Shown here: positions 9,048 to 17,691 of the stretch, piece after piece
How positions within the stretch are numbered: position 1 is the stretch's first letter
Layout: every line of letters begins with the position of its first letter
Assembly (NCBI RefSeq): GCF_900604335.1
Contig: NZ_UWOD01000002.1
Location: forward strand, 1,422,501 to 1,486,500
Direction of reading: 5' to 3'
Origin: Intestinibacillus sp. Marseille-P6563
Lineage (GTDB): Bacteria > Bacillota > Clostridia > Oscillospirales > Butyricicoccaceae
DNA: 64,000 nt
Position numbers and translations under genes: made by a program
Notes under the pieces: model-generated
What the model was told of the DNA's origin: nothing
Seen by the model: the letters and a program-made list of their open reading frames with translations, nothing else
Databases searched by the model: none

Positions 9048-10427
9048 TTATGCTTTCTGAGCGGCTTCTTCCAAGGGGTGAATCTCCTTGCGGTATGCGT
9101 AGCGCAGGAATACGACGCACAAAATCAGGGCAACCACTTCGGCGACCGGGAAGGCCCACCAAACAGTCGAAAGACCACCGATGCGGCTGAGGACATAGGC
9201 GACCGGCAGCAATACGAACAGCTGACGGACGACCGAAATCCACAGGCTGAGCATGCCATGGCCCAACGCCTGGAAGAAGGACGAACAGATGACGCTCACA
9301 CCAGCCAGCAGGAAGCTGATGCTGATAATGCGCAGCGCCGGGACACCGATTTCGAGCATCTTGTCCGAAGCGTTAAAGAAGCTGAGCATCAGGTTGGGAG
9401 CCAGCTGCATGACTGCGAAACCGAGGACCATAATCAGGGTCGCATAGACGACCGCCAGAGTGAAGGTCTTTTTCATGCGGTCCGGTTTGCGTGCACCGAA
9501 GTTGTACGCAATGATCGGCACCATGCCGTTGTTCAGGCCAAAGACCGGCATGAACACAAAGCTTTGCAGCTTGAAGTAGACGCCAAAGACCGCCGTTGCC
9601 GTGGACGTGAACGAAATCAGGATTTTGTTCATGCCAAAGGTCATCACCGAGCTGATGGACGCCATGATGATGCTGGGCACGCCAACCGCATAGATGCGGG
9701 CAATGGTCGCGCCGTGCGGCCGGAAGCCCTTGAAGGAAAGCTGGATTTCCGGGTTTTTGGCGTGGTTGATGAAAATCGAGACGATAAACGCAACGATCTG
9801 GCCCAGAACGGTGGCCGCTGCGGCGCCGGCAACGCCCATTTTGGGGAAGGGCCCAATACCGAAAATAAACAACGGGTCAAAAATAATATTGAGGATCGCG
9901 CCCAGACCCTGGGTGATCATCGTATAAAAGGTTTTGCCGGTCGATTGCAGCAGACGCTCAAAGCAGATCTGACCGAACAGACCAAAGGACAGCAGGGTAC
10001 AGATCAGCAGATACTGAGTACCGCCGTCGACAATGGCCGGGATGTCGGTTTGCAGCTGAAAGAATGTACGCGAGAAGAATACACCGATGATCGCAAATAC
10101 GATAAAGCTGACCAGGGCCAAAAATACGCCGTTGCGCGCGGCGCGCTGTACCCGTTCGGTATCGTGTTCGCCCAGGCTCTTGGACAGCAGGGCGCTGATA
10201 CCAACACCGGTACCGGTTGCGACCGAGATCATCAGGTTTTGCATGGGGAAGGCGAGCGAAACCGCATTGAGCGCATCCTCGCTCAGCTGGGCAACAAAAA
10301 TGCTGTCTACTACGTTGTATAGTGCCTGCACCAGCATGGAGATCATAATCGGGACCGACATGGTCAGAAGCAGCCGATTGACCGGCATGACCCCCATCTT
10401 GTTTTCTTCCATTTGTTCGTTTTGCAT
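9048..10427 (-). CDS. MATE-family multidrug efflux protein
   Basis: A 459-residue membrane protein with about twelve hydrophobic segments and MATE family patterns: an N-terminal MSVPIMISMLVQALYNVVDSIFV-like helix, and MGVAGAAAATVLGQ mid-protein repeated in the second half. MATE proteins export cationic drugs or metabolites in exchange for Na+ or H+. The start at 10427 follows AAAGGAGTGATGGC. Longer upstream reading to 10508 lacks a ribosome site. It is transcribed away from the MarR gene at 10626, which probably represses it. Confidence 0.92.
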   Translation of the reverse strand: MQNEQMEENKMGVMPVNRLLLTMSVPIMISMLVQALYNVVDSIFVAQLSEDALNAVSLAFPMQNLMISVATGTGVGISALLSKSLGEHDTERVQRAARNGVFLALVSFIVFAIIGVFFSRTFFQLQTDIPAIVDGGTQYLLICTLLSFGLFGQICFERLLQSTGKTFYTMITQGLGAILNIIFDPLFIFGIGPFPKMGVAGAAAATVLGQIVAFIVSIFINHAKNPEIQLSFKGFRPHGATIARIYAVGVPSIIMASISSVMTFGMNKILISFTSTATAVFGVYFKLQSFVFMPVFGLNNGMVPIIAYNFGARKPDRMKKTFTLAVVYATLIMVLGFAVMQLAPNLMLSFFNASDKMLEIGVPALRIISISFLLAGVSVICSSFFQALGHGMLSLWISVVRQLFVLLPVAYVLSRIGGLSTVWWAFPVAEVVALILCVVFLRYAYRKEIHPLEEAAQKA

Positions 10428-10561
10428 GCCATCACTCCTTTGGACTTTTAAAAGTTTCGTAGGAAACAAAATAAAGCAAAAAAATACGCAGAGATAAAAC
10501 TCGTGCATTACATATTGTAGCGAAAAAAGGCGATATTGTCAATCATAAATGCAAAAAAATC

Positions 10562-10590
10562 TTGACACGGGGAAAAACGTTGTTTACTAT
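10562..10590 (+). promoter_or_regulatory. Promoter of the MarR-type regulator gene
   Basis: TTGACA at 10562-10567, 17 nt, then TACTAT at 10585-10590. It lies in the divergent intergenic region shared with the MATE gene, where an autoregulatory MarR site would be expected. I see no convincing long palindrome. Confidence 0.7.
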
Positions 10591-10625
10591 AATTGTTGCA
10601 AGGGAAACGGAAAGGAGAACCGCCA

Positions 10626-11060
10626 ATGCAAGAGATCGACGAGCAGGAATTGCTCAAATGTATTTCCATCTTGCAGCGCAAAACACAGATTTTTTTAAAC
10701 AGCCGCCTGGATGGTTTGGGGATTACAGGTGGTCAGGCGCCGTTCCTGGTCGCAGTCTGTCAACGCGGCAGTATGGCACAAAATCACTTGTGCGAAGTGA
10801 TGGATATGAGCCGCGGTACGGTCGCCAAAATGCTGGCCAAGTTAGAAGAGGAAGGCTATGTGAAACGCTGCTGCAACCCCGACGATGCGCGCGCGGTGGA
10901 TGTATATCCCACCGAGCGGGCACAGGCGCTGTATTCCAAACTGTGCCAGCATGGAAAGGAATGCATCGAGAAAATGACCGAGGACATGAGTCAGGTGGAA
11001 TGTATGGCGTTTTATGAACTCATGCGCAAGGCCTGCAGCAATATGACACAGCCTCGATAA
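10626..11060 (+). CDS. MarR-family transcriptional regulator
   Basis: A 144-residue winged-helix protein. The HTH region (about 45-100) shows AQNHLCEVMDMSRGTVAKML and the wing CCNPDDARAVDVYPTERAQ, typical of MarR. The ATG at 10626 is preceded by AAAGGAGAACCGCC. MarR proteins bind as dimers to palindromes and release DNA on binding a small ligand. The divergent MATE pump is the obvious target, which is inference from position. Confidence 0.9.
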   Translation: MQEIDEQELLKCISILQRKTQIFLNSRLDGLGITGGQAPFLVAVCQRGSMAQNHLCEVMDMSRGTVAKMLAKLEEEGYVKRCCNPDDARAVDVYPTERAQALYSKLCQHGKECIEKMTEDMSQVECMAFYELMRKACSNMTQPR

Positions 11061-11093
11061 GCGGTTTTTTTGCCGCGGCAGCCGGGCATTTTC

Positions 11094-11122
11094 TGGACAA
11101 GACCGGCCAATGATGGTATAGT
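11094..11122 (+). promoter_or_regulatory. Promoter of ddh
   Basis: TGGACA at 11094-11099, 17-nt spacer, TATAGT at 11117-11122. The transcript would carry a short leader with a GCCCG-TTT-CGGGC hairpin before the AAAGGAG ribosome site. Confidence 0.75.
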
Positions 11123-11176
11123 GGAAACAGAAATCATCTGCCCGTTTCGGGCGAACATAAAGGAGATCAAAAGACT

Positions 11177-12157
11177 ATGTCCATTCGCATTGGTATCCTG
11201 GGTTACGGTAACCTTGGCCGCGGCGTAGAAGCGGCCATCCACCAGAACCCAGATATGGAACTGAAAGCTGTATTCACCCGTCGTGCACCCGAAGCGCTGC
11301 ACATTGCTACCGAAGGCACTAAGGTGCTGCATGTTGACCAGGCGGAAAGCATGAAAGACGAGATCGACGTACTGATGATCTGCGGCGGCAGCGCGACCGA
11401 CCTGCCCGAGCAGACCCCCAAGTATGCGGCGATGTTCAACGTCATCGACAGCTTTGATACCCACGCACGCATCCCTGAGCACTTTGCCAATGTCGACGCT
11501 GCTGCCAAGAAGGCCGGCAAGGTTGGCATCATCTCGTGCGGCTGGGACCCGGGTATGTTCTCGCTCAATCGCCTGTATGCAAGCTGCATCCTGCCCGAAG
11601 GCAACGATTATACCTTCTGGGGCCGCGGCGTCAGCCAGGGCCATTCGGATGCCGTTCGCCGCATCGAAGGCGTCAAGGATGCCCGTCAGTATACCGTACC
11701 GGTGCCCGCAGCACTCGAAGCCGTTCGCGCTGGCAAGAATCCGGAACTGACCACCCGGGAAAAGCACACCCGCGAGGTGTATGTGGTTGCCGAGGAAGGC
11801 GCGGATTTGGCCCGCATCGAAAAGGAAATCAAGGAGATGCCCAACTACTTCTCCGATTATGATACCACCGTGCATTTCATCGACGCCGACACCCTGGCGC
11901 GTGAACATGCCGGTCTGCCGCATGGCGGTTTTGTCATCCGCAGCGGCCAGACCCATGGCGGCAACAAGCACATCATCGAATACAGCCTCCAGCTCGATTC
12001 CAACCCGGAATTCACCGGCTCGGTCCTCGTTGCCTATGCCCGTGCGGCTTACCGCATGGCCAAGGAAGGCATGTCGGGCGCCAAGACCGTCTTTGACATC
12101 GCGCCGGCGTACCTGTCCGCTCAGTCGGGCGAGGAACTGCGCGCACACATGCTCTAA
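11177..12157 (+). CDS. ddh: meso-Diaminopimelate dehydrogenase
   Basis: A 326-residue NADPH-dependent enzyme. It reductively aminates tetrahydrodipicolinate to meso-diaminopimelate in one step, giving lysine and the peptidoglycan cross-linking residue. The N-terminal Rossmann motif is GILGYGNLGRGVE, followed by the family blocks FTRRAP, CGGSATDLPEQ, DSFDTHARIPEHF and SCGWDPGMFSL, and a C-terminal RSGQTHGGNKH region. Length matches Corynebacterium and Clostridium Ddh (about 320-330). The ATG follows AAAGGAGATC. It has its own promoter and terminator. Use of this one-step variant is scattered among Clostridia. Confidence 0.95.
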   Translation: MSIRIGILGYGNLGRGVEAAIHQNPDMELKAVFTRRAPEALHIATEGTKVLHVDQAESMKDEIDVLMICGGSATDLPEQTPKYAAMFNVIDSFDTHARIPEHFANVDAAAKKAGKVGIISCGWDPGMFSLNRLYASCILPEGNDYTFWGRGVSQGHSDAVRRIEGVKDARQYTVPVPAALEAVRAGKNPELTTREKHTREVYVVAEEGADLARIEKEIKEMPNYFSDYDTTVHFIDADTLAREHAGLPHGGFVIRSGQTHGGNKHIIEYSLQLDSNPEFTGSVLVAYARAAYRMAKEGMSGAKTVFDIAPAYLSAQSGEELRAHML

Positions 12158-12164
12158 TCGCAAG

Positions 12165-12200
12165 AAAAACGCCCGAACCGACCGGTTCGGGCGTTTTTTT
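12165..12200. terminator. Bidirectional terminator between ddh and the lipoprotein gene
   Basis: Perfect stem ACGCCCGAACCG / CGGTTCGGGCGT with short centre, flanked by A-run and T7 tract. It serves both the plus-strand ddh and the convergent minus-strand lipoprotein gene. Confidence 0.92.
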
Positions 12201-12201
12201 G

Positions 12202-12762
12202 TCAGGTAGCTTCCTCAAGGTCAAACAGCGGTTCCACGGAATGCACGATCGTTGTGCCGTCTTCATCGAAGAAAAAAATCTCCAGCTTACCGTCCAGCTG
12301 GAACAGGTCCTCCAGGTTTTCCAGTTCGGTGGTTTCTGGCTGTGTTTTGTACTGAAAATGGTAGGAGGTCGTCTTGTTTTTCCCAGGGAGAACGGGACCG
12401 TCACCTGCGGTAGACACTTGGACATTCTCGTCGCCCAGGTAAGCATCCATGATGGAGACTAAGACCTCACGGTCACAGGTGTTGGTGGTCTTGAGGGTTA
12501 AGCATTTGGCCATCCGGTCCCAATTCACCTTTTCGTGGAGATCGACCACTTCTACGGTGACATACTCGTCCTGGTAGAGCATCACCGGGGGATCGAGCTC
12601 AATCACCCGCGGCTCGGACTTTTCGGACTCTTGGAACTCCGAAACCTCTACATCCTGGTTGGCCTTTTCGTTGTCGTCCGCTGCGTTTTCGTTCCCCCCG
12701 CAGGCCGCAAGCGTGGTCAGCAGCAGGGCTGCTGCCACCAAAAAGGCAAGTTTCTTTTTCAT
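12202..12762 (-). CDS. Putative lipoprotein of unknown function
   Basis: A 186-residue predicted lipoprotein: basic start MKKK, hydrophobic stretch, then lipobox TLAAC with Cys at about residue 21. An acidic, low-complexity linker (about 25-60, rich in D, E, N) leads to a beta-rich domain (about 65-185). That domain, with segments such as YVTVEVVDL and TLKTTNTCDREVLVSI, resembles the immunoglobulin-like folds of DUF4352/DUF5067-type surface proteins; this resemblance is only by eye. AGGAGGAAGT precedes the ATG. It would be anchored on the outer face of the membrane. Function unknown. Confidence 0.8.
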   Translation of the reverse strand: MKKKLAFLVAAALLLTTLAACGGNENAADDNEKANQDVEVSEFQESEKSEPRVIELDPPVMLYQDEYVTVEVVDLHEKVNWDRMAKCLTLKTTNTCDREVLVSIMDAYLGDENVQVSTAGDGPVLPGKNKTTSYHFQYKTQPETTELENLEDLFQLDGKLEIFFFDEDGTTIVHSVEPLFDLEEAT

Positions 12763-12871
12763 ACTTCTTCCTCCTATTTGTGAAAATTTTCAAAAATAGA
12801 TAAAAGTATTGTACGCTTTTTTATATATTCTGTCAATGCGCTTTGCGGCGTTCTCCGGCTGCTTTTTGCGA

Positions 12872-12900
12872 TTGACACCCGGGGCGGGTTGGTGTATAAT
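12872..12900 (+). promoter_or_regulatory. Strong promoter of the purine-catabolism transcript
   Basis: Consensus TTGACA at 12872-12877, exact 17-nt spacer, TATAAT at 12895-12900. Transcription would start near 12907 and run through a GGAGAAA/TTTCTCC hairpin (12924-12946) and the riboswitch-like structure. It is one of the best sigma-A promoters in the window, so control is probably exerted after initiation. Confidence 0.88.
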
Positions 12901-12956
12901 CACAATAGCAAGTGAATATCTGCGGAGAAAGCTGTGCGTTTTCTCCAAAAAATTCA

Positions 12957-13063
12957 GGCTTATATAGGCTCATAATCGGTTGAGCGTTTCTACCAACTAC
13001 CGGAATAGTTGACTATAAGCCCGCTTTTTCGAGCGGGTTTGCAGCAGCATTCCCGCAGTTGGC
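12957..13063 (+). ncRNA. Purine-class riboswitch (guanine-type, variant) with expression platform
   Basis: The aptamer spans 12957-13021: P1 GGCTTATA/TATAAGCC, P2 GCTCA/TGAGC, the conserved J2/3 strand GTTTCTACC (12986-12994), P3 AACTA/TAGTT and J3/1 GACTAT. The C in GACTAT sits where C74 selects guanine over adenine. L2 (TAATCGGT) and L3 (CCGGAA) differ from the usual loops but keep GG opposite CC. Downstream, AAGCCCGCT (13017-13025) can pair with AGCGGGTTT (13032-13040) in competition with P1. GCGGG can instead pair with CCCGC at 13052-13056, ahead of a T-rich tract (13064-13074) that ends at the ribosome site. Whether ligand turns the genes on or off cannot be decided by eye. The next gene is guanine deaminase. 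Confidence 0.82.
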
Positions 13064-13085
13064 TTTTTGTTTTTAGGAGGCGTTT

Positions 13086-14357
13086 ATGAAACCGAATTTT
13101 ATCTTGAAGGGCCATATCCTGTTCAGCCGCACGCCCGAGACGATTGACGTGACCGAAAACGGTTATCTTGTCTGCGCGGACGGCGTCTGCGCGGGCGTGT
13201 ATGCCGAAATCCCGGAAGCCTATGCCGGGCTGCCGGTGCACGATTGCGGCGACAAGCTGATCGTGCCCGGATTCACCGACCTGCACGTCCATGCGCCGCA
13301 GTATACTTTCCGGTCGCTCGGCATGGATATGGAACTGCTCGACTGGCTGAATACCTATACCTTCCCCGAGGAAGCACGGTATGCCGACCCGGCCTATGCC
13401 GCGCAGGCGTATGATCTGTTCACGCAGGAGCTGCGCCGCAGCGCGACCACGCGCGCGTGCATCTTTGCCACCCTGCACCGTGAAGCGACCGAAATCTTGA
13501 TGCGCAAGCTGGACGAAAGTGGCCTGCGCACCTATGTGGGCAAGGTCAACATGGATCGCAACAGCCCGGACGATCTGCGCGAAGCGAGCGCGGCCGCGTC
13601 GCTGGACGACACCCGCCGCTGGCTGGACGAGGTCGGGGGACTCACAAACTGCAAGCCCATCCTGACCCCGCGCTTTACGCCCTCGTGCACCGACGAACTG
13701 ATGGCCGGATTGGGCGACCTGCAACAGCAGACCGGTCTGCCGGTGCAGAGCCATTTGTCCGAAAACCAGGGCGAGATCGACTGGGTACGCGAACTGTGTC
13801 CCAATACGGCCGACTATGGCGAAGCATACAGCCAGTTTGGCCTGTTCGGGGAGAACGGGCCGTGCATCATGGCCCACTGCGTGCATTGCACCGACCATGA
13901 GATCGACGCGATGCGGCAAAACGGGGTGTTTGTGGCCCATTGTCCGCAGTCCAACACCAATCTGGCCAGCGGGATTGCGCCCGTGCGGCGGTATCTGAAA
14001 GACGGGCTGCGCATCGGTCTGGGCACCGATGTGGCAGGCGGCGCACACTTGTCGGTGTTCCGCGCTCTGACCGACGCGGTTGCGGTTTCCAAGCTGCGCT
14101 GGCGGCTGGCAGACCAGAGCCTGACGCCGCTGACCTTTGCCGAAGCCTTTTTCCTGGCCACCCGCGGCGGCGGCGCGTTCTTTGGCAAGGTGGGCGCGTT
14201 CGAACCCGGTTATGCGTTCGATGCGCTGGTGCTGGACGATGCCGCGCTGCCCGCGCCGCGTCCCATGACCGTGCGCGAGCGGCTCGAGCGCATCGCCTAC
14301 CAGCTTGAGGACCGGGCGGTCGTCCACAAATATGTGGAGGGCTGTCAGCTGTTTTAA
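13086..14357 (+). CDS. guaD: Guanine deaminase
   Basis: A 423-residue amidohydrolase that converts guanine to xanthine with release of ammonia. Zn-binding and catalytic motifs are present in order: FTDLHVHAPQY (about 60-70), the substrate-binding FTPSC, QSHLSEN with the next His and catalytic Glu, MAHCVHCTDHE, VAHCPQSNTNLASG and GLGTDVAGG with the metal Asp. The ATG follows TAGGAGGCGTTT, directly after the riboswitch T-tract. The product is the substrate of the xanthine dehydrogenase encoded next, so the pair forms a guanine-to-urate route under one leader. Confidence 0.95.
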   Translation: MKPNFILKGHILFSRTPETIDVTENGYLVCADGVCAGVYAEIPEAYAGLPVHDCGDKLIVPGFTDLHVHAPQYTFRSLGMDMELLDWLNTYTFPEEARYADPAYAAQAYDLFTQELRRSATTRACIFATLHREATEILMRKLDESGLRTYVGKVNMDRNSPDDLREASAAASLDDTRRWLDEVGGLTNCKPILTPRFTPSCTDELMAGLGDLQQQTGLPVQSHLSENQGEIDWVRELCPNTADYGEAYSQFGLFGENGPCIMAHCVHCTDHEIDAMRQNGVFVAHCPQSNTNLASGIAPVRRYLKDGLRIGLGTDVAGGAHLSVFRALTDAVAVSKLRWRLADQSLTPLTFAEAFFLATRGGGAFFGKVGAFEPGYAFDALVLDDAALPAPRPMTVRERLERIAYQLEDRAVVHKYVEGCQLF

Positions 14358-14377
14358 CAAAATGGAATCAGATAACG

Positions 14378-14475
14378 GATTGTATAATATACGATTTGCA
14401 ATCAGAATACAAATTGTATAAATCAACAAAGAGCAATATGATTACGAATAGTATTATACAAAACGTAATCATATT
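14378..14475 (+). promoter_or_regulatory. AT-rich control region with nested inverted repeats upstream of xdhA
   Basis: The 144-bp gap between guaD and xdhA is strikingly AT-rich. It contains a perfect 12-bp inverted repeat AATATGATTACG (14435-14446) / CGTAATCATATT (14464-14475). A second inverted pair is TTGTATAAT (14380-14388) / ATTATACAA (14453-14461), with a further direct ATTGTATAA copy near 14413-14421. No T-tract follows, so an operator or a regulated internal promoter is more likely than a terminator. Confidence 0.7.
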
Positions 14476-14501
14476 ACAAATTGGATAAGGGGGCGAGATT
14501 G

Positions 14502-16805
14502 ATGGCAATCGGAGAGAGCAAAAAACGGGTCGATGCCTACGCCAAAGTGACCGGGCAGGCGCAATATGTGGCCGATATCGAGCCGCGGGACGCCTATGTC
14601 GCGCGGCTGGTGCGAGCTGACATCGCAAATGGCCGGGTGCTGGGCTTTGGTTTGGAAGAGGCGCGGGCCGAGCCGGGCGTGGTGGCCATTTACACCTGTT
14701 TCGACGTGCCGGATATCCAGTTCCCGACCGCCGGACACCCCTGGTCAACCGAGCCCTCCCACCAGGACATCGCCGACCGCAAGCTGCTCAACGCCCGCGT
14801 GCGCGTGTATGGCGACGAAGTGGCGGTCGTGGTGGCGCGCGACGCGGTGGCGGCTGCGCGCGCGGTGCGCAAGGTGAAGGTGCAGTATAAAACCTATCCG
14901 CCGCTGGATACCCCCTTTGACGCCATGGCCGAGGGTGCGACTGTCCTGCATCCCGATTTGCGGGAAAGCAATGTGCTGGCGCATTCGTCCTTTGTGCTGG
15001 GTGACCGCAGCTATGCCGAAGCGCGGGCCATCCCGGGCGCGATCGAGGTCTCCAAGGAATACGCAGTTGCCCCGGTGCAGCACTGTCATTTGGAGCCCGT
15101 GCACGCCTGCGCTTATGAGGAGGGCGGCAAGATCGTGGTGATTTCGTCCACCCAGATTCCGCACATCGTGCGCCGGGTGGTCGGGCAGGCGCTGGGCATC
15201 CCCTGGGGCCGGGTGCGGGTCATCAAGCCCTACATCGGCGGCGGGTTCGGCAACAAGCAGGATGTGCTGGTCGAGCCGCTGGCCGCCTGGCTCAGCCAGC
15301 AGCTGCACGGCCATGCGGTCAAAATCGAGCTGACGCGCGAGGAGATTTTCACCTGTACCCGGGTGCGCCATCCGTTTACCTGGCAGGTGCGCGGGCTGGT
15401 CATGCCGGACGGCACACTGCTCGGCCGCCGGTACCGCGCCTGGTGCAACCAGGGCGGCTATGCCTCCCATGGGCACGCGATCGCCGCCAACGCGGCCAAC
15501 ATGTTCAAGCAGGCGTATCACGACCAGTGCGCTCTGGACTCGGAAAGCTGGACGGTCTACACCAACCGTACCACGGCGGGCGCCATGCGCGCTTATGGTA
15601 TCCCCCAGGGCGATTTTGTCACCGAAGCGCTGACCGACGACCTGGCGCACGCCATCGGCATGGATCCGTTGGCCTTCCGGCTGAAAAACTGCATGCCTGA
15701 GGGCTATGTGGACCCGCATACCGGAATCCCCTGCCTGTCCTATGGGCTCAAGGAGTGCATACAACAGGGCGCCGAAGCCTTTGGCTGGGCGGAAAAGCGC
15801 GCAAAGTATCAAAACCAGACGGGCAACACGCGGCGGGGCGTCGGCATGGCGCTGTTCATCTACAAGACCGGCGTGTATCCGATCTCGCTCGAAACCGCGG
15901 CCTGCCGCATGTTATTAAATGAGGACGGCACCTTGCAGCTGCAAATGGGCGCGACCGAGATCGGCCAGGGCGCGGACACGGTCTTTACCCAGATGGCCGC
16001 GACCGCGACCGGTATTTCCGAGGAAAATATTTTCATCCAGTCCAGGCAGGACACCGATGTGACGCCGTTCGACACAGGCGCCTATGGTTCGCGGCAAAGC
16101 TATGTCAGCGGCAAGGCGGTCAAAAAGACCGGCGAAACGCTCAAGGCCCGCATTTTGACCTATGCGGCCGGCATGCTGGACTGCGACCCGGAAACGCTTG
16201 ATTTGCGCGAGGACGCCATTTGGTGCGGGGAGGAAAAGCGCCTGACCGTGGCCGAAGTCGCCATGGAAGCCTGTTACAGCCGCACGAACAGCGTGCATCT
16301 GGCCGCCGAGGAGAGCATCCACTGCACCGAAAACACCTTTGCCACCGGCTGCTGCTTTGCCGAGGTCGAGGTCGATGTGCCGCTCGGCAAGGTGCAGGTG
16401 CTGCGGCTGCTCAATGTCCACGATTCGGGCACGATTTTGAATCCCGACCTGGCCCGCGCCCAGGTGCATGGCGGCATGTCCATGGGGCTGGGGTATGCGC
16501 TCAGCGAAGAACTGCTCTATGATAAAAATGTGCGGCCGCTCAACGGCAATCTGCTCGACTATAAACTGCCCACGGCCATGGATTCGCCCGAATTCGAGGT
16601 CATGTTCGTCGAGATTCCCGACCCGTCCGGGCCATTTGGCAACAAGGCGCTCGGTGAGCCGCCCGCCATCCCGGTGGCCCCGGCGGTGCGCAACGCCGTG
16701 CTGCACGCCACTGGCGTGGCGGTGGAAAGCTTGCCGCTGTCCCCGCAAAAATTGGTCGAACAGTTTCAGGCCGCGGGCCTGATCGAAGGAAGGAGGCCGG
16801 GATAG
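14502..16805 (+). CDS. xdhA: Xanthine dehydrogenase, molybdenum-binding subunit
   Basis: A 767-residue catalytic subunit of the xanthine oxidase family, binding the molybdopterin cofactor and oxidising xanthine to urate. It has the N-terminal a/b hammerhead (about 10-120), the glycine-rich IGGGFGNKQD loop, the GAMRAYGIPQ motif with the substrate Arg, ATEIGQGADT and SYVSG segments. The ALGEPPAIP motif carries the catalytic Glu near the C-terminus. The ATG at 14502 follows AAGGGGGCGAG; the upstream TTG is unlikely. The FAD subunit starts 1 nt after its stop. The split three-gene layout is that of bacterial XdhABC. Other hydroxylases of the family are possible, but linkage to guanine deaminase favours xanthine. 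Confidence 0.93.
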   Translation: MAIGESKKRVDAYAKVTGQAQYVADIEPRDAYVARLVRADIANGRVLGFGLEEARAEPGVVAIYTCFDVPDIQFPTAGHPWSTEPSHQDIADRKLLNARVRVYGDEVAVVVARDAVAAARAVRKVKVQYKTYPPLDTPFDAMAEGATVLHPDLRESNVLAHSSFVLGDRSYAEARAIPGAIEVSKEYAVAPVQHCHLEPVHACAYEEGGKIVVISSTQIPHIVRRVVGQALGIPWGRVRVIKPYIGGGFGNKQDVLVEPLAAWLSQQLHGHAVKIELTREEIFTCTRVRHPFTWQVRGLVMPDGTLLGRRYRAWCNQGGYASHGHAIAANAANMFKQAYHDQCALDSESWTVYTNRTTAGAMRAYGIPQGDFVTEALTDDLAHAIGMDPLAFRLKNCMPEGYVDPHTGIPCLSYGLKECIQQGAEAFGWAEKRAKYQNQTGNTRRGVGMALFIYKTGVYPISLETAACRMLLNEDGTLQLQMGATEIGQGADTVFTQMAATATGISEENIFIQSRQDTDVTPFDTGAYGSRQSYVSGKAVKKTGETLKARILTYAAGMLDCDPETLDLREDAIWCGEEKRLTVAEVAMEACYSRTNSVHLAAEESIHCTENTFATGCCFAEVEVDVPLGKVQVLRLLNVHDSGTILNPDLARAQVHGGMSMGLGYALSEELLYDKNVRPLNGNLLDYKLPTAMDSPEFEVMFVEIPDPSGPFGNKALGEPPAIPVAPAVRNAVLHATGVAVESLPLSPQKLVEQFQAAGLIEGRRPG

Positions 16806-16806
16806 T

Positions 16807-17691
16807 ATGTATGACATTGCAGGGATTTATCAGGCGCAAAGCGTCTTTGACGCCGTGTGCGCCCTGCGGGACGACCCGGAAGCCGTCCTAATCTGCGGGG
16901 GCACCGATGTGCTCATTCAGGTGCGCACGGGCAAGCTGGCCGGGCGGCGGCTGGTGTCCATCCACGGTCTGCCCGCCCTGAGCGGTGTGTTTTCCGAGCC
17001 GGACGGCACCCTCCGCGTCGGTCCGGCGACGACCTTCTTTGACTTAAGCGCTCATCCGGTCATCCGCGAGCGGGTGCCTATGCTCGGCCAGGCAGCCGAT
17101 CAGGTGGGAAGCCCGCAGATTCGCCGCATGGGGACCATTGGCGGCAACATCGCCAACGCGGCCACGAGCGCCGATACTGCGCCCAGCCTGTTTGCCTATC
17201 AGGCCGTGCTCGAACTGACCGGGCCGGATGGGGTGCGCCAGGTGCCGATTGCTGATTTTTATACCGGCCCGGGCAAAAGTGTGCGAGCCCACGACGAAGT
17301 ATTGACCGCCATCCGCATTTCGCCCGCCGATTTTACCGGTTTTTTCGGCTGTTATCTCAAATACGGCAAGCGCAATGCCATGGAAATTTCCACGCTGGGC
17401 TGTGCGGCGCTTGTGCGGCTGGACGGCGCCGGACGGGTGGAGGATTTGCGGCTGGCCTTTGGCGTGGCGGCGCCCACGCCCATCCGTTGCGGTGCAGCCG
17501 AAGCGCTCGCACGCGGTAACGTGCCGGACGAAGCCCTCTATGACGCCTTGGCCGACGCCGTGCGGCAGAACATCACCCCGCGTTCCAGCTGGCGGGCATC
17601 GGCCGATTTCCGTCTGCAAATCGCAGGCGAACTGACCCGCCGCGCGGTGCGCGACGCGGTACGGCAGGCAAAGGAGGGAGCGGCATGTTGA
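16807..17691 (+). CDS. xdhB: Xanthine dehydrogenase, FAD-binding subunit
   Basis: A 294-residue FAD-binding subunit that passes electrons from the iron-sulfur clusters to NAD+ or another acceptor. The PCMH-type fold is shown by LICGGTDVLIQVRTGK (about 30-45) and TIGGNIANAATSADTAPS (about 109-126), which contact FAD, and by the C-terminal CO-dehydrogenase-flavoprotein-like domain (about 180-290). The stop overlaps xdhC by 7 nt, which argues for translational coupling and equal stoichiometry. Confidence 0.93.
   Translation: MYDIAGIYQAQSVFDAVCALRDDPEAVLICGGTDVLIQVRTGKLAGRRLVSIHGLPALSGVFSEPDGTLRVGPATTFFDLSAHPVIRERVPMLGQAADQVGSPQIRRMGTIGGNIANAATSADTAPSLFAYQAVLELTGPDGVRQVPIADFYTGPGKSVRAHDEVLTAIRISPADFTGFFGCYLKYGKRNAMEISTLGCAALVRLDGAGRVEDLRLAFGVAAPTPIRCGAAEALARGNVPDEALYDALADAVRQNITPRSSWRASADFRLQIAGELTRRAVRDAVRQAKEGAAC

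Noticed and set aside
14745-15812. A 355-codon minus-strand frame inside xdhA
   Set aside because: A shadow of high-G+C codon usage opposite a clear xanthine dehydrogenase gene; similar long shadows occur opposite many genes here (for example 5036-6136, 9006-10322, 47267-49096).
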